NCBI GenBank assembly: GCA_023079485.1
Contig: CM041084.1
Location: forward strand, 23,464,609-23,528,608
Reading direction: 5' to 3'
DNA from: Archilochus colubris
Lineage: Eukaryota > Chordata > Aves > Apodiformes > Trochilidae
DNA: 64,000 bases
Below are positions 11,263 through 26,000 of this stretch, one piece after another (within the stretch, counting starts at the first letter, position 1; each line of letters begins with the position of its first letter). The notes under the pieces were generated by a model. The model saw nothing but the letters and a program-made list of their open reading frames with translations, did not search any database and had not been told where the DNA came from. Position numbers and translations under genes: made by a program.

Positions 11263-14093
11263 GGAAAATGTCACTTCATAACTATTATATCAGTTAATCT
11301 AAATAGAATGAAATTGCATTAACTTTCTCTATAAAATACGTATAGTTTACATTGTATCCTTAAGCAAGGGAACTGAAGGACTCCAGCTCATCACAAAGAA
11401 GGGGACAACCTAGCCCCCAAGATAACACACAAGTGAAGTCAGCTTTGAATGAATGGTGGAGGAATTTGTGGGGATAGCCCCTGAGTTTCACAGGACAACT
11501 TAAGAACTTCAGAGTTCTACCCATATGTTTCTACTTATAGCCTCTGCCTGATGCCTCCAAGTCAGAGGTTTATTTCTTAAGGAGCAAATCTGGTGACTGT
11601 GTTATCTTTGAGATGACCTTAGTACTTCTAAGTCTGGGCAGCACCAGCTGCCTCTGTGAGGTGCCAACTCCTCTCTTCCTCACACACAATGAAGTTGTAC
11701 TTTTCCCTTTTTTTCAGCATTGTGAGATCAGAATATTCACTGGAAACTATATTATTTTCATCATCTTTGAAAGAAGAAGGAAGAAAGAATGTTTAGTAAA
11801 CAAAGATTAGAGAGGTATTTTAAATAAGTGCAAATTATTTTTCATGATATAGGGTGCTTTAAATAACCCCATGCAGCCTGTCTTAAAGGGTGGACACACT
11901 GCATGCTTTCTCATTAATCACCCTAATGATTTTCTACACAATTAGCTGTTATTGAAAGGATACTTTTTTTTTGTAGATTATTCTAATTCTAACCCCTTTA
12001 TTTTTTTTGCCCTGGCTGCAGCTAACTACTGCCCTCTAACAGCTGACCCTGTGGAAATAATAGTGAATTTTCTTGCAAGGCCCAGGCAACTGTTAACAGG
12101 AGATTATGGAAGAGGATTCCTCTGCTTGTGAAGGGACTTGTAGAACACTGTTTAAGCAGTAAGATTGGTTTCTTTTGCACTAAAGATTTATAATTTTAGA
12201 GTCTAGATACCCTGAACATTCTGCAGCTTGTAGAAATTACTCAAATATTACTTGCTCTTCTAGTCAATGAGACAGGCTCTTCAGCAAGAAATAGAAAACC
12301 AGTTAAAGTGAAAGGGAACAGAATTTAATAAGAACACATTATTTTGAATGATATACATATGTACGTTTTTTAACTGTAACTACCTGGCAGATGAATTTGT
12401 ATGTTTGCAAATTAGAAGACAATGTTACACTAAAAGAATTAAAAGGATTACTTTATTTTAAACCCCAAACGTATTTTGCTGTCTCACATATTGCCTTTAT
12501 TACTTTTCACGCCAACATAGAGACTGACTCTTGTAAAACTCGATGAAAAGCTCCCATACATATTTTTTGTCCTTTTTTTTTTTTTTAATAAAACAAGGGT
12601 GGGTGGTATCTTGGGCTTTATCCCTCCTTGTGCCTCCCAGACATTACTGTAATAAAACACATAGATTTTATACTGCAATTTTAGAGCTCTCCCTTTGTTT
12701 TGTATTCACAATTAAAGAAAAATGTAAGTAATTAAAAAAACCTGTATTTTCAAGAAACTGTTAATTAAAAAGAAGCCAAGGAAAAAATAAAGAAAAAAGA
12801 TGGCCAATTGGGAAGACTGAAAGCAAAGTCTGAAGCGAAACTGCTATTTCAAGAAAAACTGGCATAAACCTTTGCCATTCTTGGAGTTGTCATTTCCTTT
12901 CAAGATACAGTAAAGAAAAAGAAACTGCTTTTGTATTTTCAGATGTTTTGGTTTTCTGTTCTTGTGTCTTCATATACATCTAGAAAAGAACACACATACA
13001 TGTAATAGTTTCCCACAATGCTGCTTTTCTTTCCTTTAAAAAACATCGTTGCAAACATATAAGCAAACCAGCAATTCTAAACACAAAAGTAAAATTTTCT
13101 TCAGCCTAAATTAAAGCTCTGGGGGCATACTTGTAACACTCTGATATTTGACTGGAATTTTAGTGTGAGATCTTTAGATGGCTCTGAGCCACAAATAATA
13201 TAAGGACAAATATGGCACCCTGCATCGTTGCTTTTTCAGCATAGATATTTCATACATTATCAAAAGAATGTACCAGAGCACCTGTGATAGGGTAGCAGTA
13301 ATGGCAGGTTGAGGCAGCATAGTCTGCAACACAAACCTCGTGTGAAAATGCCTGGCAAGGCAAGGTTTGAATCCTCGTTGCTCTTCAGCAGTTGGCAGAA
13401 TATAGATTTGTGAAATGGTTAATGCTTGATCTGAGAGAAACAGTGTGTATGAGAGAAGAGAAAGATGATGTAAATTTAGGTTAATCTGAAGTGAAAATGA
13501 AACATATGCAAGTTACAACTAATTCCTGCTCTCAGAAGAGATGTGAATTGTTAGTGCTTATGCATAAAACCTGGCTCAACTTCTTGCTCATTAGCTTTTG
13601 CAGCCATTTTGGATTGCTTTCATATGTGGAAGAGCCTGTGGTCAAGTTTGTCAGAGTAGTTAGATTTAGTTTGAAAAATGTGCAATGCCATTAAAAAAAA
13701 TTGTCTTAAAAGGATATGTGTAATTAAACAGTCAAACGTCACAGTTGTGCAACATCCTGTGAGTGTGGAGCCCAGAGGCAGAGAAGAAAGAACAGCTTCC
13801 TCAAAAACTGATCTCATGTTTTCCTTTTATTCCTCCGTTTTTCCTTTTGATTGAACAGTGACTAATATCATCATAGGAATATAAAAGTGCAAAGCCAGCT
13901 ATTATCCCAGCTCATTTTTTGACTGCACTTAGATTATTAATCCATCAGTCCAAATCCAAAGCAGTTTAGATGTTCAATTACCTTCCAGCAATATTCTTAC
14001 TTTTTAGGAGATGAGGCACATCTAAACTTTTAAAAATTATTTAGAGCATCAGAGGCACACATGCACGTGTGGATGAAAAGGCTGATACAGACA

Positions 14094-14867
14094 TGTCCTG
14101 GTTTGGGCCAGGGTAAAGGTGGTTTTCTGTTTCTGTACTTTTGCTTTTAGCTAAGTCCCTTGTAAGTAGCTGTACTTGCTGAAACTAATAGCAAGTTTCT
14201 CAGTGTCTGTTTCTAGGATTGATAACACTTGATGTTTATAGTTACTGCTAGAGACTGGTATGCAAGGCCAAGGACACTGCTCAGCTCTGCATGAAAACAT
14301 TTTACCGTCCAGGAGGATACAGAGGTCCCACCAGAGCCCTCCTTTAGGGAGGAACAGACAAGATAGATGCCAGAATTGACCAAACAGAGTATTCCATCCC
14401 ATATACGTCACACTCAGTATAATTTGAGGCATCACGTGGGCCGAGCCAGATTTTTTCCTGCTTCCCTTCCTTCCCGGCATCCTGGAAGGATCCTGCCCGT
14501 TCGTCTGCCTGTGGTCCTGATCCGTGCCAGCCCATATCTGTGTGTTCCTGCCTCCGGTTCCCGACTGCTGCCGACTCCAGGAGTCCAGCCTGGACTTTCC
14601 CAGGGCTGCCCTGCAGCCTCGGTGGTGACGTGAGAGTTATTGGGGAAAGGGGGGAGGAATGTGGTTTCCATTTTCCTGTATATTTGTATATATTTAGTAA
14701 TTTTTCCCTATTTACCATTACTGTTTCATTAAAGTTGTGTAGTTTAGTTTCCAACTCATAAGTCTCTCTCCCTTATTCTCTCTCCTTTCTTCATCGAGGA
14801 GAGAGAGAGATTAATAGAGAGCGTCTGTTATTCGGTTTAATTGCCGGGCCAGTGTTAAACCGTGACA
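14094..14867 (+). repeat. Solo LTR of an avian ERV (ERVL-like), 774 bp
   Basis: The element starts TGTCCTGGTTT and ends AAACCGTGACA, an imperfect inverted terminal repeat (9 of 11) with TG...CA ends. It is flanked by a perfect 5-bp target duplication AGACA (14089-14093 and 14868-14872). An ATTAAA signal near 14728 gives plus orientation. No gag, pol or env lies beside it, so this is a solo LTR left by recombination between two LTRs. A 5-bp duplication is usual for ERVL-class elements. Open frames inside (for example 14344-14754 minus) are fortuitous. Confidence 0.88.
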
Positions 14868-15748
14868 AGACATAAGGGAAAGTGTAAGGAAAAAGCTATT
14901 CTAAGAGTGTTAGGTCTTGGCTAGTCCATGAATTTGGTGGTACTGTCATTGTGATTTGTAATGGCAAGAGAGAACCTCAGCTAATACTGAAGAAGTTACA
15001 TTCGAAGAGAAGGTTTGAAAAAGTGTCAGTATGTAAATCTGAGAGTGAAACAATGTTTTTGACTTATTTTTCTGTGCACATTAATTGAAATAAATTTATG
15101 AAATGCCAGCAGTTCCAATCAGAACCACTGGCAATAAGAGTGAAATGTTTACTTTACAAACAAACGTGGTTGCCTCCCATAGCACCCATTTTCTTTTGCA
15201 CTAAGAAAAATTCCTCCTGTAAGCAGAACTACAGGCAAGTTCTGTATCTGTCTTCTCAGGAACATTGCTGGTTACTATACAGATGGCTGCCTACTAATTC
15301 TGTGTAATCCATCTATAAGCAATCATAATAAGCAATCATCACTTTGCACTACAGGAGTCTGGAATTACTTTCCCAATTCTATTCCCTGTTCTGTGCTGGT
15401 TGCTTTTTCCTTATACTGAATGCTGAAATACCCTGCTGCAAGTACCAGTATTGGCCTAGTTGTCCTGCTTTGTTTTTTTTTTATGACTCAGACTATTCCT
15501 GAGCAGCAGCAGCTCAGGAACCAAAAAATTCATTGGAGTGGTATTTCTACTCTGAGTAGTTTACCCCTTATCATGTTTAGCAGGTTTTGTTTTATTTGTG
15601 AAAATTTCATTTCTGTGTTTCTTTTTAAAAATCTTGATATATGAAAAAAACAGCAGAATGGGTTTATGCAAACAAGTATTTTACAACTACAGAATATATT
15701 TTGTAAAGTCTCAGTTGAAATCTGGAATGTGACAAATTTCAAATTATC

Positions 15749-15765
15749 TTTATTTTGAATTTATT
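15749..15765 (-). terminator. Candidate HEPACAM2 polyadenylation signals
   Basis: Two AATAAA hexamers on the minus strand (15754-15749 and 15765-15760) are the first ones seen downstream of the stop codon, implying a 3'UTR of about 1.2 kb. Alternative signals further left are possible. Confidence 0.3.
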
Positions 15766-16978
15766 TCTTTCTTATAGGGAGTCAGATATCAGTGAGAAAG
15801 AAGTAAGAAAAAATATACTTTACGAATGCTATTTTTTACATGTGGTTTAAAGAATCATCTTAACGTTCAAAGTGAGTAATTCCAAGGAGAACAAAAACAT
15901 TGCTGTTTTCTCACTGATCAGCTCACCTTTACAAGTGTGTTGGGATGTTTGCATACATAATTGGGACACAGAGCTAAAATTGTAACCTGCACAGTTTTTA
16001 GCAGTACAAGCACTGAATGATGATGCAACCACAAAAGCAATGTGATTATTCTGTCAATGGATTACTCTAATGGTAAGGTTGCATATTTTCTTTTTCAACC
16101 AGAAAACAAACAGATCACATTATAAAACCAGGAAGAGGTGATATAATAGGCTTGTTACCAAATCAGGTCTTGTGTTCTCCTCCTAATTTGTAAGAAAGAC
16201 TGGCAATATTCACAACAGATCTATGGCAACTCTACCACAACTACAGAAATCTCACAGTGTATTCACTCTTCTTATGCCAAGAAGTGCCATGAAGTAGGTT
16301 ATTTGAACAAAACCAGGGCTACTAGACAATAACTGCATAAGCACAACATGCTATGGTCATTCTGGTATTTAACTCAGCAAAAGTGTTTTTGTGGAGTTTG
16401 CAGCCAGGGTGCTGCAGAACCAGAGTTGTTTTGTTCTAAAACTTTAGCTAAGATATAAATAAAGACGTTGCTTACTCAGGTAATGATGTACTATTTGTTA
16501 ATAATTCAGTGACCACTGAAAACAACCACTACTCATGGATCAGCTTATCAGTTTCCATACTGCAAAAAAAGCCTCCAGCTCTGCTTGGTGCATGGCTGGC
16601 AGGTCTGGAATACATGCTGCCAATTAAACTGCTTTGATTGAAGATTTAACCTTCTTAGTGAGAAGTGCTGAGATCTCAGTGCCATGAAACTATAGCCACC
16701 TTCTAAAAACATAAGGAAATTAACATTTAAGATGGTGTTTGAAGATCTTAGTTTTTGTTTTTCACAGTTAGACAAACTGGCATGAGGATACAGCATACTG
16801 GCATCTAGGAAAAGTGAGTGAATGCGTAGGAAACAGTGAAGGAACTCATGTAGCTGAGACCTGTTTTCCTTCCTCACCCCTCTTGCTCGAATCAAACATC
16901 AGGTACCAAAATGGAAATTGTTCTGGATGCAAAAGTATTTTTCTTTGGGCTACTGCACAGGTGCACACAGGGTTTAAC

Positions 16979-17095
16979 TTACTGTTGATGGTCTGGGTGT
17001 GGCTGCTCAGGAATATGTTGAATAACTTCATAAACTGTACTAAACATATCCTGGCCTGGAACACAGTCAGAGCCAGGAACAGAGTGACTTGAAAC
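16979..17095 (-). CDS. HEPACAM2: HEPACAM2 exon 9, C-terminus and stop
   Basis: Acceptor TTTTCAG|GT; encodes 38 residues including SVPGSDCVPGQD and STVYEVIQHIPEQ, ending QQ and TAA at 16981-16979. Matches the mammalian C-terminus. Confidence 0.93.
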   Translation of the reverse strand, partial: VSSHSVPGSDCVPGQDMFSTVYEVIQHIPEQPHPDHQQ

Positions 17096-20000
17096 CTGAA
17101 AATAGAAAAGAGTATTCCTACTGCAAGTACAAATGGGAAAAGATTAAACAGAAATTAAACTGATGATGTAACTTTTAATTTTTAAAAAACTCTTCCCTGT
17201 CAATGGTTTGCATGTGGCTTCCACAGTTCATCTCTATTAGTTAACATTTAAAGTAATTTTTCATCATATTCATAGTAAGGCAAGCAATAGTTTTAAATCC
17301 AGTTAGGATCTTAGAATGTTTGGTCTGCAGCTCTTGCATTTAATATAGCACACATTTTATATTAGTGCACCATAAAACAAGAAAGGAACATTTGATTAAG
17401 AGAGAAGCAGGAGAATATAGTAAAAAAGGAGAAAATAGTCAGGGAAAGGGATTAGCATAAAACTCCCACCAGCATGTCAAAGAGAGGAAACTGCAGGGAA
17501 TTTCCTTAACTGAAGTTATAATGAAATTGCTTAATATGTTATGTATACAAATCTGCTCTTATGTCAAGACAACACCTAGACTCTCCATTCTTAAAGAATT
17601 ATCATTTTTGTGATAATAACCAACCTTCAGTTCTTTATTATCTCTACTTTCTTTCTTATTTTCCCATTTTTCTGCTAACTTACTAAAAGGAATCAGTGGA
17701 TAAATTGCTGGCTGCTGCTATAAAATTGTCCTCTCCACTAACCTTTATGATAGCACTCTAACCACAGAAGTATCTATTTCAATCATCTAACCCTAGCAGT
17801 GAAACGAGTTTGTTAAACTGTTTTTTGCTAATACATCATGTTTTATGAGAACGAATCATAACAATAAACTAGGTGTGACTGTTGATGTCACCCTGTGCAA
17901 TCCTGTTTTAAGAGCTCTCCCTTACCTGACCATACTGATGCTCTCCAAAGGTAAAGTTTGTATTGCCAGAAATTTTCCATAGCAAAGGGAAGCTGCTTCT
18001 TTTTCTTCCTCCTGGTTTCAGCCTGTTGTCCCTAAATTCTGTGACCCTATTTCTCAGTTTTTCTTTGTCCACTTAGAAGGTCTCCAATGGCTATACAGTA
18101 CTGTCAGCAAAGTCACAATGCAATCTTTTCTGCTAGCAAAAGTCCTGCACTTAAGTTCTCCCTTGCAATACCTGAAGTTAAAAAAATAATTCTTGTGAAA
18201 TATAGCTGAGGTTTAGTTTGCATATTTTTACAATGAAAACTTTAAATACCCTCTTGATTTTTTTTTTTTGCACTGCCAAAGCTGTATGTTGCATGAACAG
18301 CAGTCTTAGAGCCAAGGGAGTAAACAGCAACACAATATTTTATTTCCTTGTGTGACACAAGTGGTTCAGTGCTACTCATCCACCCAGCACTACAAATATT
18401 CACTAATATAGGGCAACTGAACAGAGATTGTTGTCTTCAGGGCTTGGTTAGTTCCTTACTGCACAATGTAGATGCAAGTATGGAACTACTAATGCAGTTA
18501 AGAAAGAGTAAGTACTGAGTAAATGAGAGCCATGAGTATGGGTCATATTGACATCTGCAAAAAGCAACAGAAGCAACTCCCAGAAGGATTCTATTGCAGA
18601 TATTTAGTACACCTGAAGAAATAGAAAAGAAAACCATCCAGATACAATATAGAATCACATACCCTAGAACCACTGGCTCTATCAGGAATAGCAACAAATT
18701 CATATATCCCAAAGTCATCCAAAGCACTTTCATGTCCTAAAATAAGAACAAACAAACATGAAAAAGTACAGAGATGCAATATGAACCTGGAAAACAATGA
18801 GTGGGGAAAGTAATTTGGCCTAGTACATAAAACATTTGCATATTGGTTGTTTGATCTTAAACCACTTCCTTGCCAAGCCCCCAGGCTGGCTTGGAGCAAG
18901 GCAAGGCAGCTGCAGAGCCAGTGTTCACAGTGCTTGGCTACTGCCAACACCTTGGACCAAGTGAGGAGATTCTTGATAACCTCAGTAGCAGTTTTGGAAG
19001 AGCCATTGGGACTCTTTGCTGGAAGACTAAATGGACTGATTTACTTTCATTTGCAATAGAAAAGAGGTCCAGTCCATAAGTTCAGCACATCTATGCTGCA
19101 GTGAGGCAATACCACCTGGATCTTTTGTAATGTAGAAAATAAAATAATGGAGCACGATGCCAATAGGTGATGCATTGTTAAATCAGTTGACTAATTGCAG
19201 CTATTGTCACTTCAGATACAACTTGCAGTTAGGGTGGGAGTCTCCCTCTTCCCTCCCATGGCCCAGGGAGCCCGAGATTATTGGTTGTCTCTTGGGCATC
19301 ACTGCAGAGAGTGCTGAGATTCTGCCCTTCAGTACAACTTGCTGGGATGAAGGAGCCTCTGTGTTCAAGCAAGCTTCTCTTATCTTCCTAAGCTTCGTAT
19401 ACTTCCCTGTCCTCTTACATGTAGCAGCTTGTGCTCTGATACTTTGGTAGAAAGGGATGGGAATACAAATGCTACCCTTCCAAAGGATGGCCAGTCTCAC
19501 AGAAGACCTCTAAGATCACACCACATGACCTCTAAGATCATGGTGTCAAACTGCCAACATCCCTCTCAAATAAAATAAATAAATAAAATATCAAGCCTCT
19601 CCTATGCATAATGATGTGGGAAGGACTCTGGAGGAAGAAAGAGACAGTGGCAAAACCACACTGGGTCCTGACGACACAAAGTACATAGGTGGTAAGGGCT
19701 AAAATGTATATACTGAAATGTCATATTAACATCCTATGATTTTGGGCTGATCAGTGCCATGAACATTTAGAAGTGTGATTCTCCCATGATGAATCACCTC
19801 TCACTGCTACCCATGGTAATACTAATGTATTTCCTACTGGTGAAAATAGCAGAATACAGGTCATTCTAACCAGAATTAAGAGGCAGAACTCATGCCAACT
19901 CCAGGCATTAGCTAAACCAACATTGACCTGTTGTCATTTTGGTTTTATCCTAAGTAAGCTAACATACAGGTACATGTACCATTCAAGTTAAAAACATGCT

Positions 20001-23000
20001 TCCTTTTTGCAAGAATGGATTTTGACCTTAGGCTCACATTTCTCTCATTATCATTACCTGAAAATGTCTGTGCCTTCCTGTAATCAGGCTCTGGCCTAGA
20101 AAACATAAATATGCTTTTCAGTTTGCTGTCAGAAGCCAAGGAAAGAAAATTTAATTGATAAAATGAAATTTTCTTGATGGAAAGGACTTCAGGGCCTAAG
20201 AATGATTTATTTCTGTACCTGCTCTGCAGTTTCTGTTGTATCACTGAAAAGAAGAAAAAAAGAAAAATCATTCCTTTTGCTCTCATAGTCAAAGAGCTGG
20301 AGCACGCTTAACTTTTACATACCTTTATGTGGTTGGTATCTTTTCCATATGAATAGAAAGGCCATAGCTAGGATCAAAAATAATGAAATTCCTGTTATTA
20401 CTGCAAGTGATGGCAAGGATTTTCCTTTCTGGGCCAGCTTTTCCAATCCTGTCACAAAGAAGATGAGCACAGTGTTTAGTCTCTTGTTCTTTACATTGTG
20501 CTAAAATGACACTGAAAAACACGTCTTTCGAAAGTAATCTGAATCTATCTGAAAACAGTGAACCTGCATACAAATACAAAGCAGATACAACATTTGGGTT
20601 TTTGTGATTCCATATTCCTCCCCCCCCCAAGTCTCCTGAATTGGAAGAGCAATATGCCTATCAGGAATGAGTCTAGAATACATTGGTAGCTAAAGCCAAA
20701 TGAAAGTCAGTAAATATAATCCACAAATTACAGCATCACAATAGATGAATATTCTAGTTTTAGGCACAGATACACTGAGAAATCAAGAAATTAGGTAATT
20801 AGGTGAGCAGTTTGTGCTAGATGGTTGGGAAATCCTCTAAGATGTAGGAGCTGTATAGTAAGAGGGGATAACAGAATGATTGGATTTTTTTCCTAAAGAT
20901 TTTAATCTCATTGGCAGTCTGATTGTTTATCAAATCCCATCAGGAGACAATAAATTATGTTTGCTTGTGTTAATTTCTAAACATATTTGAGGGTATTTCT
21001 TTCTTTTGCTCAGATCTTTTGCTGCGACACAAGTTAGCAGCTTTCCAGCAGGATTTACTGGTACACTGCAAACACAATATGCATGTAATTACATACACAA
21101 TAGCACATGGAAAACATTTGCATAGACTTTGCAGACAGGAATGTGAAAGTTAGGAAATGTCAGACATAGTTGTTTGTGCACATTTAATTTCCTCCTTTTG
21201 CTCTGAATAATGCAGAATTCATGTAATTAAAGTCCATGCCACAATCCATACAGGCAAATTAAAGCATGTTGTCAGTGACAGTTTTTATTAATACAATTAA
21301 AATGTGTATTATTTAGATGGATGTGTTTCCAGTACTGTGATGAACACCTGTGCAGAGAGTTAGCTCTGCTTACATGTACTTACACCTCCATAGTGTAACT
21401 CACTGTTATTCTGCTGGCTCTATGTGCAGTGGTTATCACAAATATTAAATACATGGATTGCAAACAGGAAGAATCCCAAAGATATGGGAAAATAAATTAC
21501 TGCAATTTCACCAAATTTCTTGCATGTATCACTTCCATCCGATCTCCACTTCCCCACATTTTCCCAGATGCTGGAGAAGCAGTCAAGTCCTTAAAAATAT
21601 TCTTTAAAATAAGTAATTTCAAATTAGGACTTAATAAATCTTATCTCCAGAGGCATACCAGGCCAGAAAACAAAGATGTGCACGTTGCATGCCTTTAAAA
21701 CACTCAAGTTGACTCAGCTTGAGAAATGAAGAAAGACTGCTGTACATAATGAGATGCATCCTCTTATTTGAAAGTTTAACTAGTCTTGGCTAAAACTGGG
21801 TAACATCTTAGTGAAATTATTGATTATAAATTATAAATTATTGATGTAATTGTTTTCTTCATGATTTTTAGCATTCCTTAAGTAGGTGTTTATAGCACCA
21901 TATAGGTGAGTTTCTGTCCTTTAGGTGGGGTAGTTGCTGTCCTTTAGGTGGGGTAGTTGTATAAGGTCTTCTGAGGAGTCTCTGAGGTGAACTTATAGCA
22001 ACCTTCCAATATCTGAAGGGGGACTACAAGAAGCTGGGCTGGGGCTTTTTACATGGGTGTGACCTGAGAGGACAAGGGGAAATAGTTTAGAACTTGAAGA
22101 GGGGAGGTTTATGTTAAACATTAGGAAGATATTCTTTCCTGTGAGGGTGGTGAGACACTGAAACAGGTCACCAAAGGAAGCTGTGGCTTCCCTCTCCCTG
22201 GAAATGTTCAAAGCCAGGTTGGATGGGGCCTTGAGCAACCTGGTCTAGTGGGAAGTGTCCCTGCCCATGGCAGGGGATTTGGAACTAGATGATCTTTAAG
22301 GTCCCTTCTAACCCAAACCACTCTATGATTCTATGAAACATCAGAGTCCCTCTCACTGCTGAAAATGGGGTTTCCCGTATTTTGGAAGGCATAGTCCAGG
22401 CTCTGTATCTAGAATTACAGAGATAGGGAGAAGGGATATGGAATAATATTTATAGTTTTTGCTTAGTATATTTAGTTAAAGCAGAAATTAGCCTAAGAAG
22501 GATCTCTGAGATCTAGCCTTGTGTATTTATACCTCCTAGAGTCAATCAAGGCTGCATTTCAAAGCGTAGGCTTGAGATCTGGATTTAGTGCTAATAAATC
22601 CTCATCAAGAAGAAAATGACTATAAAAGGGTAAGCTGATTTATATATATATATATGTATATACACACAGGATAAGATCTTTTAAGAAGTTTTATTTAGGC
22701 AAAAGATTTGAAACTGTGAAATTTATGTTTGTACATATGTGAAACAAACATAAAACTGGGGATTTTTCCCTTCTTTTTGGCCTTTGAAAGGAAATCTCAG
22801 CTGAATTTCTTAGCGCTTATTGATGAATGAATATTCACATCTGTATCATAACTTACTTGAACTTCCTGGAGATATGTCATGTTTATTTCTGCTGACACAT
22901 AGTTCTGGCTGCATTTGCTTTTGCCAGTAATCACTGTGCTTAGTTTTAAAGTGCAGCATTCTCATTGTAAAATTGCAACTCATCCTCCTTCCAGCATACT

Positions 23001-26000
23001 GAAAGCCATGAATTTGTGATGAATCTGTAAGTCAACCTGAATGATGGACATATGCTCTCCTTGTTTAACTGGCTAACAAATGGCTGAGCTCTTTGTTCTG
23101 CACAAGCAAAATTGCTTTGTTAAATTTTCTAAAAGGCAATCTAATCTATCTTGTTGAAAATTAAGAGCATAGATTCGTTACCTGAAGAACAGTATCAGAC
23201 TTGTTCTTTACTGTATGCTTATGGAGGTTTTCTGAAAAAAGGCTTGGCTGCTGTGTGACACAATCTGATATGGGAAGTGAGATTATAATATGTGAGAAAT
23301 AAAGCTTTGTGTTCGTCAGAACCTAGGAGCCAGTTCCTAGATTCATAAACATGACAGTTAAGTAATTTTTATGAACAGACTGTAATAAAACTGTTCATCA
23401 CAGCTTGCATTATCATCACACACTAAATTAAGGTTCTTATAATACCTATCCACACTTGTAAAGTACTAAAGACATTCATTGCTGTGAACCTGTGTCTGGT
23501 TATTTCAGTCAGCAATGTATCCTTGAAACTATCCCATGTAATGGTCAGCTGGTGGCCCCAGGGATCAGCTCCTGAAAGCTGAGGGACAGGGAGCCTTGGA
23601 CAAAATATGCCCTTGAGAAGAAAGGCTCCTCTTGATATTCACCAGATTTCCTGCTCATTTTCTCCATTAATCTTTATTACTTTTAAAGACAAAAAGTAAG
23701 AAACAGAGAAAAATACGTAATTCTGCCATGTTACTTTGTCATATTGAGGAGGTTTTTCTACTCAAGGCATAAAGTTCCAAATAGTCAAATGTATTTTAGT
23801 GTCAAACTCCCACAAACTTTAGCATCTTAGTGTGTCTTGTCCTAAGATGTGTCACACTGTGAGTAAAGCCAGGATCCCACTGAACGGCCCAAACCCCCTT
23901 TCCTATATTATTGGCAAGACCTTGCTACTGATACATATTCTCTAAGAATTATTTCCTTTTTCTGGGGTTGACACTCTGCTCAGATGTTAGTTACAGCAAT
24001 GAATTACTATTCTTACCTACAGAAGTAATGATGACTGTGAAATGAGTTTCATCTTGTTTTCCTGTCACATTGTTGAAAGCAAGGCACATGTAATCTATTG
24101 TCTTCTGGGCCACTTTATCAGATACAACTTCCAGATGGGGTCCATATTTGATTACATGGGTGGTATTATCAGCCCTTTGAATCCACGAATAAATATTTGG
24201 TGGATTTGATTCTGCTGAGCAGTTGAACAGTATAACTTCCCCCAGGTCAACTGTAAACACTGCCCCTATATTCAGACCTTTATCTGATTTAACTCTAAGG
24301 CCATAAGGTCCATCTGCATTAAAAAAAAGAGAAAACACAGTGAAAAATTAAAATCAAAGCATATAACTGAACTTCAAATAGAATAATACCTCTAAACTTA
24401 GAGTCTTCAAGTTAGATGAGCCTTTAGAATGACTGGCATTGGATTCAGTCATTTCAGTTAAAAGAGTTTCAGTTCAATAAGTTGCTCCATATTAGGGTTA
24501 TCTCAGACTGCACACACTTAATACTGATCTAGTTCCTGTTTAGGGAAAAAACACAGGTCTATGCATGGTTCACAACAATAAAAAGAATGAAAACTCAAAA
24601 CAGTTGGAAAAGCTGTGAAGTAATGCATGCCTTCTTCAGGGGTATATTTGATCCTTTTACTTTAATGCCTGACTTATTGGTATAAATAATTTCTCTACAC
24701 CTTTGAAATGAAAGAATTAGCCTTGAAATATATAAACATTTACTGTAATGCTTTGCAGTTTAGTAATTCTCTGTGGAACTATCCAACATGTATAATATAT
24801 ATATTGGAGTGTGTCCTGGATAACTTCAGAAAAAGTTTCCTTAAATAACTGCTAAAATAAACTTTAACCTTTCCTCCACTTTAGTAGGCTTTTGCCATTT
24901 CAACATTTGTATGTTTCAAGAGTATGACTTGTGCTGAAAGAAAGCTATGTTTCTGAATATAATTAGAAGGCATGTATTATACAAGTCATGCATTCATTAC
25001 TCAGAAAATTGAGCATCTAAATTTTAGGATAATGTTAATAGGAAAATGGAAAGGCAAACACTATATCTGAATACAATAAGAATATTTTCCCATGGTATAC
25101 TCAATAGGTAACTCGAGATATCTATATATATTATATCTTTACATGTGTGGCTATTTCTTAGTAGTAAGATTTTTGCAGTCTAATTTTAAGGAAGGCCCAG
25201 CGTGATGCATAATATTCACTTCAGCATAAATTAGTACAGCCTCCCCTTGTGTAGCAGGGGTCAATCTGAAGAATCAAGGCATTCTTTAAACTCTAGATGC
25301 TGAGTTGCTTCTTTACAAACTCTGCAGCTCCTAGTGTACCCAAGAGGCAGCTGACCCTGTAATGAGCTTTTCTGGGAACTGCAGATCTCTCACCACCACT
25401 CTGGCTCGGCTGACCTCACTTGGACTGAACGTTTCCATGGATGGGAGCCCTCCCAGAAAAGCAGCCTCTTACAGGGGCTTGCCTGTTACAGATATTTACT
25501 TGCTTTTCTTCAGATGGGAGAGGAACTGAACTTTGTAATTTTCGTAAACGAAAGTAAAACCTCTCAAGCACTATTTCTAGGCAGGAACACACTTTTTTAC
25601 TTTTCAGAGTGATTCAGTTGTTTTTTTTTTTCCTTAGAAGAATTAGCTTTTGTTTTCACTGATAATACAACCTTTGATATATATAAACAGAAATTAATCA
25701 TAACAATAGCTGACTAGCTTCTGTGCCCCCTCACTATAGTGGGAGGCACTACAGTGGGAGTTTTGTCACAGGCTGCAAAATAATCAGCATTAGGTTTTGC
25801 TTTTTTGTCAGCATTCTAACACTGCAGCATAAATAGACAACTAATAATATAGCCACACTTTTGTGTGAAAGCTGCAAATTGAAAGACATCAGTATAAAAT
25901 CACTGACACACACTGTTGGGGAAGTATACTTGAAAAAACAAGGAAAGGTTTTCTTAAAAATAGTCAAATCTTGGGAAGGTCTGAAAAGTGGCATTTTTTG

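Larger units (their letters stand above)
4863..15740. other. Intergenic region between SAMD9L and HEPACAM2
   Basis: No exon with family similarity is recognised. It holds CR1 pieces at 8213-8300, 8811-8875, 8899-9270 and 11190-11262, a degraded LTR at about 5430-6105 and a solo LTR at 14094-14867. Long AT-rich stretches (6300-8200, 9300-11150, 11300-14050, 14900-15740) show only short chance open frames, so regulatory DNA there cannot be excluded. Confidence 0.6.
17096..24016 (-). other. HEPACAM2 introns 4-8, non-coding content
   Basis: Between exons 4 and 9 the introns (20449-24016, 20244-20322, 20096-20218, 18737-20057, 17096-18662) hold one CR1 copy (21970-22335), a 23-bp tandem duplication (21914-21959), a short AT microsatellite and an A-rich tetranucleotide tract. 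Nothing else is recognised. Confidence 0.6.

Noticed and set aside
14344..14754. 136-codon minus-strand open frame near 14.5 kb
   Set aside because: Lies wholly inside the solo LTR, antisense to it, without resemblance to a known protein.
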